The position numbers and the translations under genes were made by a program. Positions 8,929 through 17,900 of a stretch of 64,000 nt of DNA are shown piece after piece. Position 1 is the first letter of the stretch, and every line of letters begins with the position of its first letter. Below the pieces are notes generated by a model. That model saw only the letters and a program-made list of their open reading frames with translations, made no database searches and was not told the DNA's origin. This DNA is from Todiramphus chloris collaris (taxonomy: Eukaryota > Chordata > Aves > Coraciiformes > Alcedinidae): contig JANVCC010009742.1 of the NCBI GenBank assembly GCA_025345505.1, forward strand, positions 656,178-720,177. The letters are read 5' to 3'.

Positions 8929-9122
8929 TCCTACCTCATGTTTTGGAACGAGATTCGCCACCCCATGGCAACGTCCCGCTAACCCGATATCCCGTTTATA
9001 GGGATCGCAAGGCGCGCTTTCAACGCGCAGCGCGGTTTTTCATGCTAATTTGGTAAAAAGTCGAACGATTATGACCGCTTATCACGAAATTTTCATATTG
9101 ATTGCCGGATAAGCAGCAAATT

Positions 9123-9623
9123 CTAGCGTCGTTCGTAAATCGTGTACCGGGTCGGATAATTATCTTTTTCACCCGCCGGGAATTCTTCCTGAAACACTTC
9201 GTTCCAGTTCTTCGGATCGATGGGAGGGAAAAACGCGTCGCCCTCGATATTGGCCAGAACCCAGGTGACGTGAAGACGGTGCGCCCGATCCAGGAGCTGG
9301 CGATAAATCTCGCCGCCGCCGATAACGCAGATTTCATCCACCTTGTCCGCCGCCGCGTGGCTGCCGGCAATCATCAGCGCCTCATCCACGGAACGGACCG
9401 CAATGACGCCGTCCACGGCAAAGGCGGGATCGCGGGTGATGACGATGTTGGTGCGTCCCGGCAGCGGCTTGCCGAGCGTATCCCAGGTCTTGCGCCCCAT
9501 GATGATGGGTTTGCCCATGGTGACCGCCTTGAACCGCTTCAGGTCGGAGGACAGGCGCCACGGCAGGCCATTGTCACGGCCGATAACCCCGTTCTGCGCG
9601 ACGGCAACAACAAAACTGATCAT
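9123..9623 (-). CDS. folA: Dihydrofolate reductase
   Basis: This enzyme reduces dihydrofolate to tetrahydrofolate with NADPH, regenerating the cofactor oxidised by ThyA, whose gene lies just upstream in the same direction. The 166-residue protein has the DHFR signatures VVAVAQNGVIGRDNGLPWRL (substrate loop, catalytic Asp in the following LSSDLKRFK helix), GKPIIMGRKTWDTLG and ICVIGGGEIYRQ. A second ATG three codons upstream exists, but GGAAGGA abuts it and is correctly spaced for the start chosen here. It ends about 195 bases before hflK. Confidence 0.95.
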   Translation of the reverse strand: MISFVVAVAQNGVIGRDNGLPWRLSSDLKRFKAVTMGKPIIMGRKTWDTLGKPLPGRTNIVITRDPAFAVDGVIAVRSVDEALMIAGSHAAADKVDEICVIGGGEIYRQLLDRAHRLHVTWVLANIEGDAFFPPIDPKNWNEVFQEEFPAGEKDNYPTRYTIYERR

Positions 9624-9702
9624 TGGACCCATTCCTTCCGGGAAAGCAGACAGCGTAAACCAAAGAGCGCGAGCAATTCGACCAGATCAACGGGTCCTGA
9701 CT

Positions 9703-10497
9703 CTAGACGGCGATCGGCGCCTTGATGCTCGCTTCGGCCACATAGTTCTCAAGACTGAAATCGTCGAATGTGAAAGCAAAGAGGTCTTTCACGTCGGGAT
9801 TAAGGCGCATGACCGGCAAAGGACCCGGCGTGCGGCTCAATTGCAGCCGCGCCTGCTCGAAATGGTTGGCATAGAGATGCGCATCGCCCAGCGTGTGGAC
9901 GAAATCACCCGGCTGCAGACCCGTGACCTGCGCCACCATGAGGGTCAGCAGGGCATAGGATGCGATATTGAACGGCACGCCGAGGAAAATATCGGCGGAG
10001 CGCTGGTAGAGCTGGCAGGAAAGCTTTCCGTCGGCCACGTAGAACTGGAACAGGCAGTGGCAGGGCGGCAGCGCCATTTCATCGACGAGCGCCGGATTCC
10101 ATGCGGAAACGATCAGACGCCGCGAATAGGGATTTTGCTTTATCGCACTGACAAGATTCGCAATCTGGTCGATATGCCGGCCATCGGGCGCAGGCCAGGA
10201 GCGCCACTGATAGCCATAGACCGGCCCGAGATCGCCGTTCTCGTCGGCCCATTCATCCCAGATCGTCACGCCGTTTTCCTTGAGATAGGCGATGTTCGTT
10301 TCGCCTTTCAGGAACCACAGCAGCTCGTGGATGATGGATTTGAGATGCAATTTCTTGGTCGTCAGGGCAGGAAAACCCGCCGACAGATCGAATCGCATCT
10401 GGTAGCCGAAAACGGAACGTGTGCCTGTCCCGGTACGGTCGCCGCGGTCGACGCCGATATCGAGCACATGCTGAAGAAGATCAAGATAAGCGCGCAT
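9703..10497 (-). CDS. thyA: Thymidylate synthase
   Basis: ThyA methylates dUMP to dTMP using methylene-tetrahydrofolate and releases dihydrofolate for FolA. The protein is 264 residues, the usual short-form length. It shows the N-terminal [18 protein letters not shown] (phosphate-binding Arg), [20 protein letters not shown], the catalytic cysteine in [12 protein letters not shown], and the dUMP-binding [28 protein letters not shown] precedes the ATG. The upstream region runs into a sequence gap after 25 bases, so the promoter is not visible. Confidence 0.97.
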   Translation of the reverse strand: MRAYLDLLQHVLDIGVDRGDRTGTGTRSVFGYQMRFDLSAGFPALTTKKLHLKSIIHELLWFLKGETNIAYLKENGVTIWDEWADENGDLGPVYGYQWRSWPAPDGRHIDQIANLVSAIKQNPYSRRLIVSAWNPALVDEMALPPCHCLFQFYVADGKLSCQLYQRSADIFLGVPFNIASYALLTLMVAQVTGLQPGDFVHTLGDAHLYANHFEQARLQLSRTPGPLPVMRLNPDVKDLFAFTFDDFSLENYVAEASIKAPIAV

Positions 10498-10522
10498 GGC
10501 TTCTCTTTAGCAGATTCGTTTC

Positions 10523-10922
10523 NNNNNNNNNNNNNNNNNNNNNNNNNNNNNNNNNNNNNNNNNNNNNNNNNNNNNNNNNNNNNNNNNNNNNNNNNNNNNN
10601 NNNNNNNNNNNNNNNNNNNNNNNNNNNNNNNNNNNNNNNNNNNNNNNNNNNNNNNNNNNNNNNNNNNNNNNNNNNNNNNNNNNNNNNNNNNNNNNNNNNN
10701 NNNNNNNNNNNNNNNNNNNNNNNNNNNNNNNNNNNNNNNNNNNNNNNNNNNNNNNNNNNNNNNNNNNNNNNNNNNNNNNNNNNNNNNNNNNNNNNNNNNN
10801 NNNNNNNNNNNNNNNNNNNNNNNNNNNNNNNNNNNNNNNNNNNNNNNNNNNNNNNNNNNNNNNNNNNNNNNNNNNNNNNNNNNNNNNNNNNNNNNNNNNN
10901 NNNNNNNNNNNNNNNNNNNNNN
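10523..10922. other. Assembly gap (400 N)
   Basis: Exactly 400 undetermined bases lie between the thyA start and ssrA. The round number suggests either a fixed-size placeholder or an estimated scaffold gap, so real spacing and any genes here are unknown. Confidence 0.99.
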
Positions 10923-10975
10923 ACTCGTTAGACACAGGAAACATTCCCCAGCTACAGGAACCTGTCAATGCCGCT

Positions 10976-11004
10976 CTTTCATTTCGCCGCGACACCACCT
11001 ATAT
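10976..11004 (+). promoter_or_regulatory. Probable ssrA promoter
   Basis: CTTTCA (10976-10981) and CTATAT (10999-11004) are 17 bases apart. CTATAT is close to the alphaproteobacterial -10, while the -35 matches CTTGAC only partly. It lies just ahead of the acceptor piece of the tmRNA gene. Confidence 0.4.
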
Positions 11005-11010
11005 AGGTCT

Positions 11011-11345
11011 TGCTGGCTTCGGCCAGCTATGGTGATAAACGGACGATACAATAAGCCTATTGGACCCGGGGGCGGTACCCGGCGCCTCCACCAGAGTGCA
11101 GTTGCACGACTGCATTGTGGCGGGGGCGAAATAGGATCGACAAGGGTGTAAAAATCGCTCTTTTGCCCGGCATAGTACCACCGTTATCGGGCTAACTCAG
11201 TAGTTGCAAACGACAACTATGCGGAAGCACGTCTCGCTGCTTAATTGCGGTGTGATCGCTTCAAATTAAGTCCTAGGGGTTCGCACTTCTAGGCGGGGTT
11301 CGGAGGTACCTGGCAACAGAAACCTCCACCTTTCCCCTTTTTGAA
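11011..11345 (+). ncRNA. ssrA: Transfer-messenger RNA, circularly permuted two-piece form
   Basis: tmRNA rescues stalled ribosomes and tags the nascent chain for proteolysis. The gene is permuted, as in other alphaproteobacteria: the acceptor piece comes first. It has a CCGGG/CCCGG T-stem, the 3' acceptor strand CGCCTCC (11083-11089) and an encoded CCA at 11091-11093. A short spacer with a hairpin follows (about 11094-11121). The coding piece then starts with GGGGGCG (11122-11128), which pairs fully with CGCCTCC (one G-U), and continues GGATCGACAAGGG. The tag frame GCA...TAA at 11206-11244 reads ANDNYAEARLAA. Outer ends are approximate: the 5' end is set from the -10 box and the 3' end from the last stem GGAGGT/ACCTCC and a CCCCTTTTT run. 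Confidence 0.93.
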
Positions 11346-11420
11346 AATCCGCCATGCCGCAAGCCGTCTTCAGGCTTTGCGCATCCTGTTGCGTCAATCG
11401 TCCTGCGCTGCAGAAATGCA

Positions 11421-11451
11421 GAAGGCCCGGAACTTATGGTTCCGGGCCTTC
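11421..11451. terminator. Strong hairpin between ssrA and the exporter gene
   Basis: GAAGGCCCGGAAC and its exact complement form a 13-bp perfect stem around a 5-base loop. It lies between convergent ssrA and the exporter gene (stop at 11476), so it probably ends both transcripts, although flanking U tracts are short. Confidence 0.7.
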
Positions 11452-11475
11452 GTCTGAGTGGATGAGCGAGGCTGC

Positions 11476-12684
11476 TTACTCGGCAGCGGCTTCCGCTTCG
11501 ACAACGCGGCGGCGCGCGATTGTCAGCTGCGTCAGAATGAAGGCGGCCACGGCGCACAGGCCGATACCCGCGGCCATCGGCAGTGCCGTGCCGTTGAAGA
11601 ACAGACCGGCGATTACCATCGCAACGGCTGCCGTCACGAAGTGCAGTGTTCCCATCAGGGCTGACGCCGTACCGGCAATCTCGCCGTGATCTTCAAGCGC
11701 AAGCACCGCGGTCGTCGGAATGACCAGACCGAGGAAGCCGTAACCGATGAACAGGAATGTCGCCAAGACCGGCAGCTGGTTGAAGCCCAGCGCCATGACG
11801 ACAACCATGGCCGCCATGGTGAACGAGAAGGCCGTCAAGGCCATGCGCATCACCCGCACCAGGCCGAAACGGTCGCCGAGCCAGCCGGTCAGCTGCGATA
11901 CCGTGAAGAACGACACCGCATTGATCGAGAAGGCGATGCTGTACTGTGTCGGCGTCAGGCCGTAATGGTCGATCAGCACGAAGGGCGAGTTGGCGAGGTA
12001 AACGAGGAAGCTCGAGATACCCAGCCCGCCGATGAAGGTCAGCGTCAGGAAGTTGCGGTCGCTGAGCAGCAGGCGATAGGCCGCCATGGCGCTGCCAAGG
12101 CTGCTTTCCACGCGTGCGGCCTTGGGCCGGGTTTCCTTCAGCTGTGTCGACAGGAGGATCAGCCCGATGAAGGCGGCAATCGTCACCGCCCAGAACACGC
12201 CGCGCCAGCCGTAGAAGCTGATGACGGCACTGCCCGTCAGCGGCGCAAGGATCGGCGAAATGCTGAAGACCAGCATCAGCAACGACATCAGGCGCGCCGC
12301 CTGGACACCCGTGTGCATGTCGCGAACGATGGCGCGCGGAATGACCATGCCGGTCGCACCGCCGATGCCCTGCAGGAAGCGGAAGGCAATCAGCGTTTCG
12401 ATGTCATTGGACAGTGCGCAGCCGACGCTGGCCACGGCAAACAGGCCGATGCCCATATAGAGCGGCGCCTTGCGGCCCCACATGTCGGAAAGCGGCCCAT
12501 AGATCAGCTGGAAGATGGCGAAGGAAATGAAGAACGCCAGAAGGCTCATCTGCACGACATTGTTTTCGGCGCTGAGATCCTTGCCGATGGACGGCAGCGC
12601 CGGGAGATACATGTCGATCGCAAATGGCCCGATGGCCGACAGGAGACCAAGAATGAGGGCCGTACGAAAGAAAGAGGTCGTCAT
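11476..12684 (-). CDS. Bcr/CflA-family multidrug efflux MFS transporter
   Basis: This is a 12-TM drug:H+ antiporter of about 402 residues. The first helices read LILGLLSAIGPFAIDMYLPALPSI, a hallmark of the Bcr/CflA family, with IYGPLSDMWGRKAPLYMG as the MFS motif A loop between TM2 and TM3. FRFLQGIGGATGMVIPRAIVRD is the TM4 signature. An ATG 3 codons upstream also fits, but GAAAG is better spaced to the start chosen. A TetR-type gene is divergent, and two palindromic operators lie in the 200-base gap, suggesting substrate-inducible efflux. The substrate cannot be told from sequence. Confidence 0.9.
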   Translation of the reverse strand: MTTSFFRTALILGLLSAIGPFAIDMYLPALPSIGKDLSAENNVVQMSLLAFFISFAIFQLIYGPLSDMWGRKAPLYMGIGLFAVASVGCALSNDIETLIAFRFLQGIGGATGMVIPRAIVRDMHTGVQAARLMSLLMLVFSISPILAPLTGSAVISFYGWRGVFWAVTIAAFIGLILLSTQLKETRPKAARVESSLGSAMAAYRLLLSDRNFLTLTFIGGLGISSFLVYLANSPFVLIDHYGLTPTQYSIAFSINAVSFFTVSQLTGWLGDRFGLVRVMRMALTAFSFTMAAMVVVMALGFNQLPVLATFLFIGYGFLGLVIPTTAVLALEDHGEIAGTASALMGTLHFVTAAVAMVIAGLFFNGTALPMAAGIGLCAVAAFILTQLTIARRRVVEAEAAAE

Positions 12685-12833
12685 GGTGTTCATCTTTCAG
12701 AAAACGGCAGCGCGAAGCTCATCGGCTTCTGCGCCGCATTGCTCTCAGGAGAGGTTCAGAATTTTTCACCTGCGATGGAGCGGCGCGGCTTGGGAGGACG
12801 CTCTCTCCATCACAAAACAGTGTGTCAATGTTT

Positions 12834-12869
12834 TTAGACACAACTGTCAAATTAGACACTATTGTCTAA
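12834..12869. promoter_or_regulatory. Two abutting TetR-type operators
   Basis: Two 18-bp dyads lie end to end. 12852-12869 is TTAGACA-CTAT-TGTCTAA, a perfect dyad. 12834-12851 is TTAGACA-CAAC-TGTCAAA, with one broken pair. They lie 28 bases before the regulator start and about 150 bases before the exporter start, consistent with control of both divergent promoters. Confidence 0.75.
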
Positions 12870-12896
12870 AACGTCAATGCGCATTATCTTCGGTTC

Positions 12897-13607
12897 ATGA
12901 CAAATCCAAAAGAAGCAGCGCACAAGGCGACCGGCCATACCCAACGTGGTCAATGTTCAAAACGTCTATCGATATTGGATGCAGCGGCCGAGGTATTTTG
13001 CCGGGAAGGCTTTGCCGGAGCGAGTATTGACGAAATCGCTGTGGAAGCGGGCGTTTCGCGCCAGACTATATACAACCACTACCGGGAAAAGGAAACACTC
13101 TTCACCGCCGTGGTCGAAGACGTGATGAACCGCACCAATGCCAGCCTCTTCTCGATATTGGCGACATTTCCCGACAAACCCGACAATCTGGAAGACGATC
13201 TGAGCGCATTTGCGGTGCGGCTCGCCCAGAATTGCCTGTGCAACCAGGACGGAAAGTTCCTGCGCAAGCTGGTGCAGTCCGAGGGCGAGCGCTATCCGCA
13301 GCTGTTCGAGGGCTGGCGCAGGCACGGCCCCGGCAAGATCGGAACCGCCCTCGCCGCGCTGTTTGCCCGCCTCTCCCATGGCGGCGGCCTGCAGATGGAT
13401 GATTTCGATCTGGCCGCCCGGCAGTTCCTGGCCCTGGTCAATGCCGATCTGCAGATGATTACGCTCTTCGGCGAATCGCCGACCGGGAAACAGCTGGACA
13501 ATGCCGCGCGCAATGCCGTGCGCACCTTCCTGCGGGCCTATTCCGCCCCCGCAGGCAATCCGGCAATGGGTGCGGACAACGGGCCCCAACGGGCACGGCA
13601 AGCTTAA
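12897..13607 (+). CDS. TetR/AcrR-family transcriptional regulator
   Basis: The 236-residue protein has an N-terminal helix-turn-helix at about 25-70 (ILDAAAEVFCREGFAGASIDEIAVEAGVSRQTIYNHYREKETLF, within which GVSRQTIYNHY is the recognition helix). The C-terminal ligand domain resembles the AefR-like type found with efflux pumps. It is transcribed divergently from the exporter gene and sits behind two abutting palindromes, so it is the likely repressor of both genes. No good ribosome site precedes the ATG; the message may be leaderless or start later. The ligand is unknown. Confidence 0.87.
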   Translation: MTNPKEAAHKATGHTQRGQCSKRLSILDAAAEVFCREGFAGASIDEIAVEAGVSRQTIYNHYREKETLFTAVVEDVMNRTNASLFSILATFPDKPDNLEDDLSAFAVRLAQNCLCNQDGKFLRKLVQSEGERYPQLFEGWRRHGPGKIGTALAALFARLSHGGGLQMDDFDLAARQFLALVNADLQMITLFGESPTGKQLDNAARNAVRTFLRAYSAPAGNPAMGADNGPQRARQA

Positions 13608-13722
13608 TTTAAGCCTGGAGCTTACAACCAGTCGCAATTCCTTTATCCATGCGCCATAATGGCTCAAACCTGTTTGTCATCTCTGCTTGACAGAGAGGGG
13701 CGAATCCATGGGATAAGAGTGC

Positions 13723-14307
13723 ATGCCACAAGATATGATCCGTTACGATATACTGGCCCAGGAAGCGCTGCGCGGCGTTATCCGCAAAGTCCTTGGTGAA
13801 GTTGCCAAGGCTGGTCTTCCTGGCAACCATCATTTTTTCGTCACGTTCCTGACCGGTGCGGCGGGCGTGCGCATTTCGACGCGTCTGCACGAAAAATATC
13901 CCGAGCAGATGACCATCGTCCTGCAGCACCAGTTCTGGGACCTGCAGGTCACCGATACGCTGTTTGAAGTCGGCCTGTCCTTCGGCGACGTGCCGGAACG
14001 TCTGGTCGTGCCGTTCTCCGCCATTCGCGGCTTCTACGATCCCTCCGTCAACTTCGAACTGGAGTTCGACGTCGAGGTGGAAGAAACCGTCGGCGACAAC
14101 GATCAGGGCGTTACCAGCATTGCACCGGTGCAGCCCGCCGAAAAGCCGAAGACGGCAACGTCCGGCGCCAAGCCGAAACCCGCAGCCAAACCGGCCAAGA
14201 AGCCGGCCAAGGCAGGCGGCGAGAAAGCCGATGCTCCGCGCGAAGAAACGGGCGAGAAGGCATCCGCATCGGTCGTTTCCCTGGATTCATTCCGGAAGAA
14301 GAAGTAA
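13723..14307 (+). CDS. sspB: SspB-type ClpXP adaptor (alphaproteobacterial)
   Basis: SspB binds ssrA-tagged proteins and tethers them to ClpX for degradation. The ~125-residue fold starts MIRYDILAQEALRGVIRKVLGEVAKAG and contains HHFFVTFLTGAAGVRISTRL, IVLQHQFWDLQV and FDVPERLVVPFSAIRGFYDPSVNFELEF-like strands (here GDVPERLVVPFSAI). A Pro/Ala/Lys linker of ~60 residues follows, and the C-terminus SVVSLDSFRKKK is the ClpX-binding tail typical of these adaptors. It lies 2.4 kb from ssrA, whose tag it should recognise. Two small genes follow closely on the same strand. A CTTGAC box about 40 bases upstream may be its -35. Confidence 0.9.
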   Translation: MPQDMIRYDILAQEALRGVIRKVLGEVAKAGLPGNHHFFVTFLTGAAGVRISTRLHEKYPEQMTIVLQHQFWDLQVTDTLFEVGLSFGDVPERLVVPFSAIRGFYDPSVNFELEFDVEVEETVGDNDQGVTSIAPVQPAEKPKTATSGAKPKPAAKPAKKPAKAGGEKADAPREETGEKASASVVSLDSFRKKK

Positions 14308-14314
14308 CGCGCCC

Positions 14315-14521
14315 ATGGCCGACATCGTCAACCTGCGACAGTTCAAAAAGCGCAAGGCGAAGGACGCGAAGGAGCAGAGTGCGGCCGAGAACCGGATTGT
14401 GTTTGGCCGCACCGGGACCGAGAAACAGTTTGAAAAGAACGCCAGCCGCAAAACGGAGCGGTTTCTCGACAGCAACCGGCTTGAGGGTCGCGTACCACCC
14501 GCCGGCAAGGACAAGCCTTGA
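14315..14521 (+). CDS. DUF4169-type small basic protein
   Basis: A 68-residue, very basic and probably disordered protein, MADIVNLRQFKKRKAKDAKE at the start. It contains NRIVFGRTGTEK and then RFLDSNRLEGRVPP. This resembles the DUF4169 family of short alphaproteobacterial proteins of unknown function. It begins 7 bases after the sspB stop and its TGA overlaps the TTG start of the next gene, so the three form an apparent operon. Charge suggests nucleic-acid or protein binding, but nothing more can be said. Confidence 0.8.
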   Translation: MADIVNLRQFKKRKAKDAKEQSAAENRIVFGRTGTEKQFEKNASRKTERFLDSNRLEGRVPPAGKDKP

Positions 14522-14748
14522 GCCTTGTCCGCAAACGGTCCGTGACAATCCGCGGGCACCGCACCAGTTTTTCCCTTGAAGACCCTTTCTACGCGATCAT
14601 CACCTCCATCGCGGACGACCGCAAGATCACGCTCGCCCGCCTGATTGCCGAAATCGACGAGGGCCGCGACCGCGACTCCAACCTGTCTTCGGCCCTGCGC
14701 ATCTACGTGCTCGACTGGGTGATGAACGGGATGAAAACCGCTTCCTAA
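14518..14748 (+). CDS. Ribbon-helix-helix domain protein
   Basis: A 76-residue protein with a ribbon-helix-helix fold of the kind found in small DNA-binding proteins. The strand KRSVTIRGHRTSFSLE is followed by helices FYAIITSIADDR and ITLARLIAEIDEGR, then NLSSALRIYVLDWV. The start is TTG overlapping the preceding stop (TTGA), which suggests translational coupling; a GTG 8 codons in is an alternative. It sits third in the sspB operon. Targets are unknown. Confidence 0.8.
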   Translation: MSLVRKRSVTIRGHRTSFSLEDPFYAIITSIADDRKITLARLIAEIDEGRDRDSNLSSALRIYVLDWVMNGMKTAS

Positions 14749-14802
14749 GAAGCTGATTTGATTCGCGGTGTTATAGTCACCCGGCATTCTGCATCGCCGT
14801 CA

Positions 14803-14887
14803 TGCGTGGTTCGACAAGCTCACCATGAGGGAATCCAGCGCTCTGCAGATTGCAACTTTCCTCATGGTGAGCTTGTCGAACCACGCA
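14803..14887. repeat. Inverted-repeat element, copy A (short form)
   Basis: Perfect 28-bp arms (TGCGTGGTTCGACAAGCTCA and 8 more bases) flank a 29-base centre containing CTGCAG. It lies between the converging ends of the ribbon-helix-helix and AsmA genes, 24 bases past the AsmA stop. It is one of four copies in the window. Confidence 0.95.
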
Positions 14888-14911
14888 CAATGGTTTTGCC
14901 AGCCGCCGGCC

Positions 14912-17900
14912 CTACTGAACCGTTGGCCCGAGCGTCTTCAAAAAATCATCCACGGACTGTTTGTTGAGGGCACCGCTTCCCTGCTGCGGCGGAACCTGCG
15001 CACCGCCGGTGGGAGCCGACTGCTGCTCGCGGGCCTTCCGGGCCGCATCTTCCGCAGCCTGCTTCTCGGCGGCAGCCTTTTCAGCGGCGGCTTTCTCGGC
15101 AGCGGCTTTCTCGGCCGCAGCCCTTTCAGCCGCCTGCCGCTCCGCCTCGGCCTTTGCCGCCGCTTCCTGTTCCGCCTTCAGCCTGGCTTCTTCGGCAAGC
15201 CTCTGCCGTTCCGTGGCCTTGCTCTGGAACAGCAGGGCTTCGCGGCGCAGCCGCTGCTTTTCAACCAGCGATGCCTGCATGGTTTCGACGCGCTGCTGCT
15301 CGCGCTCCAGCGTGCGCTGCGTCAGGAACTGTTCCAGCGGCTGGCGGTTCAGCGTCCATTTCGGCGCGCGCCACGGCCCCTCTCCCTTGAACTCGACAAC
15401 CGGCTCGGCACCGGCAACCACCAGCTTGCCCGGATCGAACGCATAGCGCCCCTGCGAGGCCATGGTCATGTCGGGGAAATTCAGCCGCAGATCGGCATTC
15501 AGCGACGCACCGGGGCTTTTCAGCTGGAATGTCGATGTCCGCGCCGTGCCGCCGGCAATGGTAAAGGCAAACTCGGCCGCACCCGCATTGAACGGCCCGG
15601 CATGCAGATATTTGCCGATGACGCCATTCACGCTGGCAGCGGTGATCGGGCCCGCCAGCCCGTCGGCATCGTCCAGAATAGGCTTGAGCGCGCCGGGATT
15701 GATGGTATCGACGGCCAGATCATCCACCGAAACGACGCCCGAACCGGCAACCGACGCCATCATGTCGGCGATGGAGGTGCCGGTTGCGTTGACCGAGGCG
15801 ACGATCTTGGCTGTGCCCATCAGCGGCTCATGGTCGTCAGGCGTGTAGAGATCATCGAGGGAGGCCTGCTCCAGCGTGAACTGACCGGCCGCCAGACCGG
15901 TACCGCTCGTGTTGCGCAGCTCGAACGTGCCCTTGACGGTGCCGCCGAGAATCTCGCCCTGCGTTTCATCGAGCCGCAGATAGCCGTCCTTCAGCGATGC
16001 GGTGGACTGCAGCTTGCCCATCCGTCCGAGAACACCGGCGTCCGCCTCGTCAGCCTTGATCTTGAGATTGAAATCGGCCGGGAACAGCGGCGCCTTGGCA
16101 AAGGTTTCCTTCGGCCAGTGCGTTTGCCCGCCCGCGTCGACAGCACCGGTGCCGAGCATGAACTGCGCCACGGCGGGAAGGTCGATCCTGCCCAGCGCCA
16201 GATTGCCCTGGATATCGGGTGTGCCGTTGTTCACGCCGAGATCGAGACGGCCGGCAATCTTGGTGTCATGCACCTTGCCGTTCAAATCCGGCAGCACCAG
16301 CCGGCCCTTGGCGAGCTGGAAGCTGCTGGCCATGTCGACCGGCATGCCGTTGCCAAATCCCGGCAGCGAATAGCCGGCTGTCGCAAGATACGGCTCCAGA
16401 TCGCTGGCCTTGATCGACGCGCGCCCTTCACCGTTCAACAGGCCGTTGCTGCTGCGCAAACTGCCGTCGAGGAGCGCCTGACCATCCGGCGCTTTCAGCG
16501 CAAGCTGCGTCTGGATGCCGTCCTTGCCATTGCCTTTCAAGGCAAGGTCCGCCTCCAGCTCACCGGCAAAGCCGAGCGGCAGCGCGGGAAGTCCGATCAG
16601 GGCCATCAGGTTCTCGCCGTGATCCGTGCGCGCATTCATCGTCAGTTCCAGCACACGGAACTTGTCGGTACCCTGGCTCGTCGTGCCGGAAAGCGTGATA
16701 TCCATGCCACCGGTTTTCCCCGCCGCGCTCAGCGACAACTCATCGGCGGCATCCTTGCCATGCAGCGCATTGGCGATGATGCTCAGCTCCGTTCCGTCAA
16801 ACAGTCCGGGAAACCGGGCCGCATGCTCGTTGAGCGCTGCAAGGAACGGGAAGTCGGGAAACTGCGCCGCCAGCGCCGCAACGAACGGCGCCATGTCATC
16901 CGAGAGAACCGTTGCATCCAGCGAACCGGAAGGCTCGGCCTTGAACGGCGCGATCTTGCCGGTTGCGGTAATGGTCGCCCCGGACACATTGCCCACGGTC
17001 AGGCGGTCGATATCGAAGACGCCGTCGCGCAGACGAAAGCCGGTATCGAGCGATTCTGCCACCAGCCCGCCATGGCTGACCGGCCCGGCTTTCACCCGCA
17101 CATCGAGATCTTCACCCGCCAGCTGCGGTGCGCCCTTGCCCGCCTCCGATGGCGTGTTGCGGCCGAAGATGGCGGCAAAGGCTTCCAGCGCATCGCCATC
17201 CAGCGCACCACCATCCAGCGTCAGCTGGGTCAGCGGCACGGATTCGCCCTTGGCGCTGCGGATCAGCGATCCCTTCAGCGAGGCGCCGCCAAGCGCCACT
17301 TCCAGATTGTCGATGCGCTGCAGGTCGTCGTGCAGTTTCACATCACCGGAAAAACCCGCCCCGGCCAGCCGCCGGATCGATTCGTCCACCGTATCGGTCA
17401 GCCAGGCGGCGAGACCTGAGGGCTGGCGCGATGCGACAAGCAATTTGCCGTCAAAACCGAAATCCTCGCCGATCTGCAGCATACCGCTGGCCTCGAACTG
17501 GGTTCGTCCCGGCAGTTCCGCCCGCAGCTGGTTGATCTTCCAGGCGCCGCCCGAGGGTTCCGCGTCGATCCGCACCGAGCGGATGGTGGTGTCGCCCGCC
17601 ACGATGGCCGGAAGTTTCAGATCGATGCTGCCCGGAACCGTTGGAATGGGCAGCTGGTCCATCAGCCGGCGGAACACGCCCAGCCGCTGCGCGGCCGTGT
17701 GCGGTGTCGGCTTGCTGCCCTTGCTGTCCTCGTTCTGGTTGTCGAACGTGACCTGCTGGCCATCCGCCTTGATTTCAAACCGCGGGTTCCTGCCATAGTC
17801 GAAAAGCGCGTTGCCATTGACGATATAGGGATCGTCAACCGTCCCCTGCTCCATCCGGAACTCCGGAATGGTCACGCTGGCATGATCGGCCTCGAAGCGC

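Noticed and set aside
9013..9040. CGCGCT/AGCGCG hairpin followed by GTTTTT, rightward
   Set aside because: It looks like a rightward terminator, but no rightward gene precedes it; it lies in the hflK upstream region and is probably chance.
14825..17419. 864-codon rightward open frame opposite the AsmA gene
   Set aside because: It is a GC-driven shadow: the peptide is Arg/Gly/His-rich without domains, while the opposite strand encodes a clear AsmA protein.
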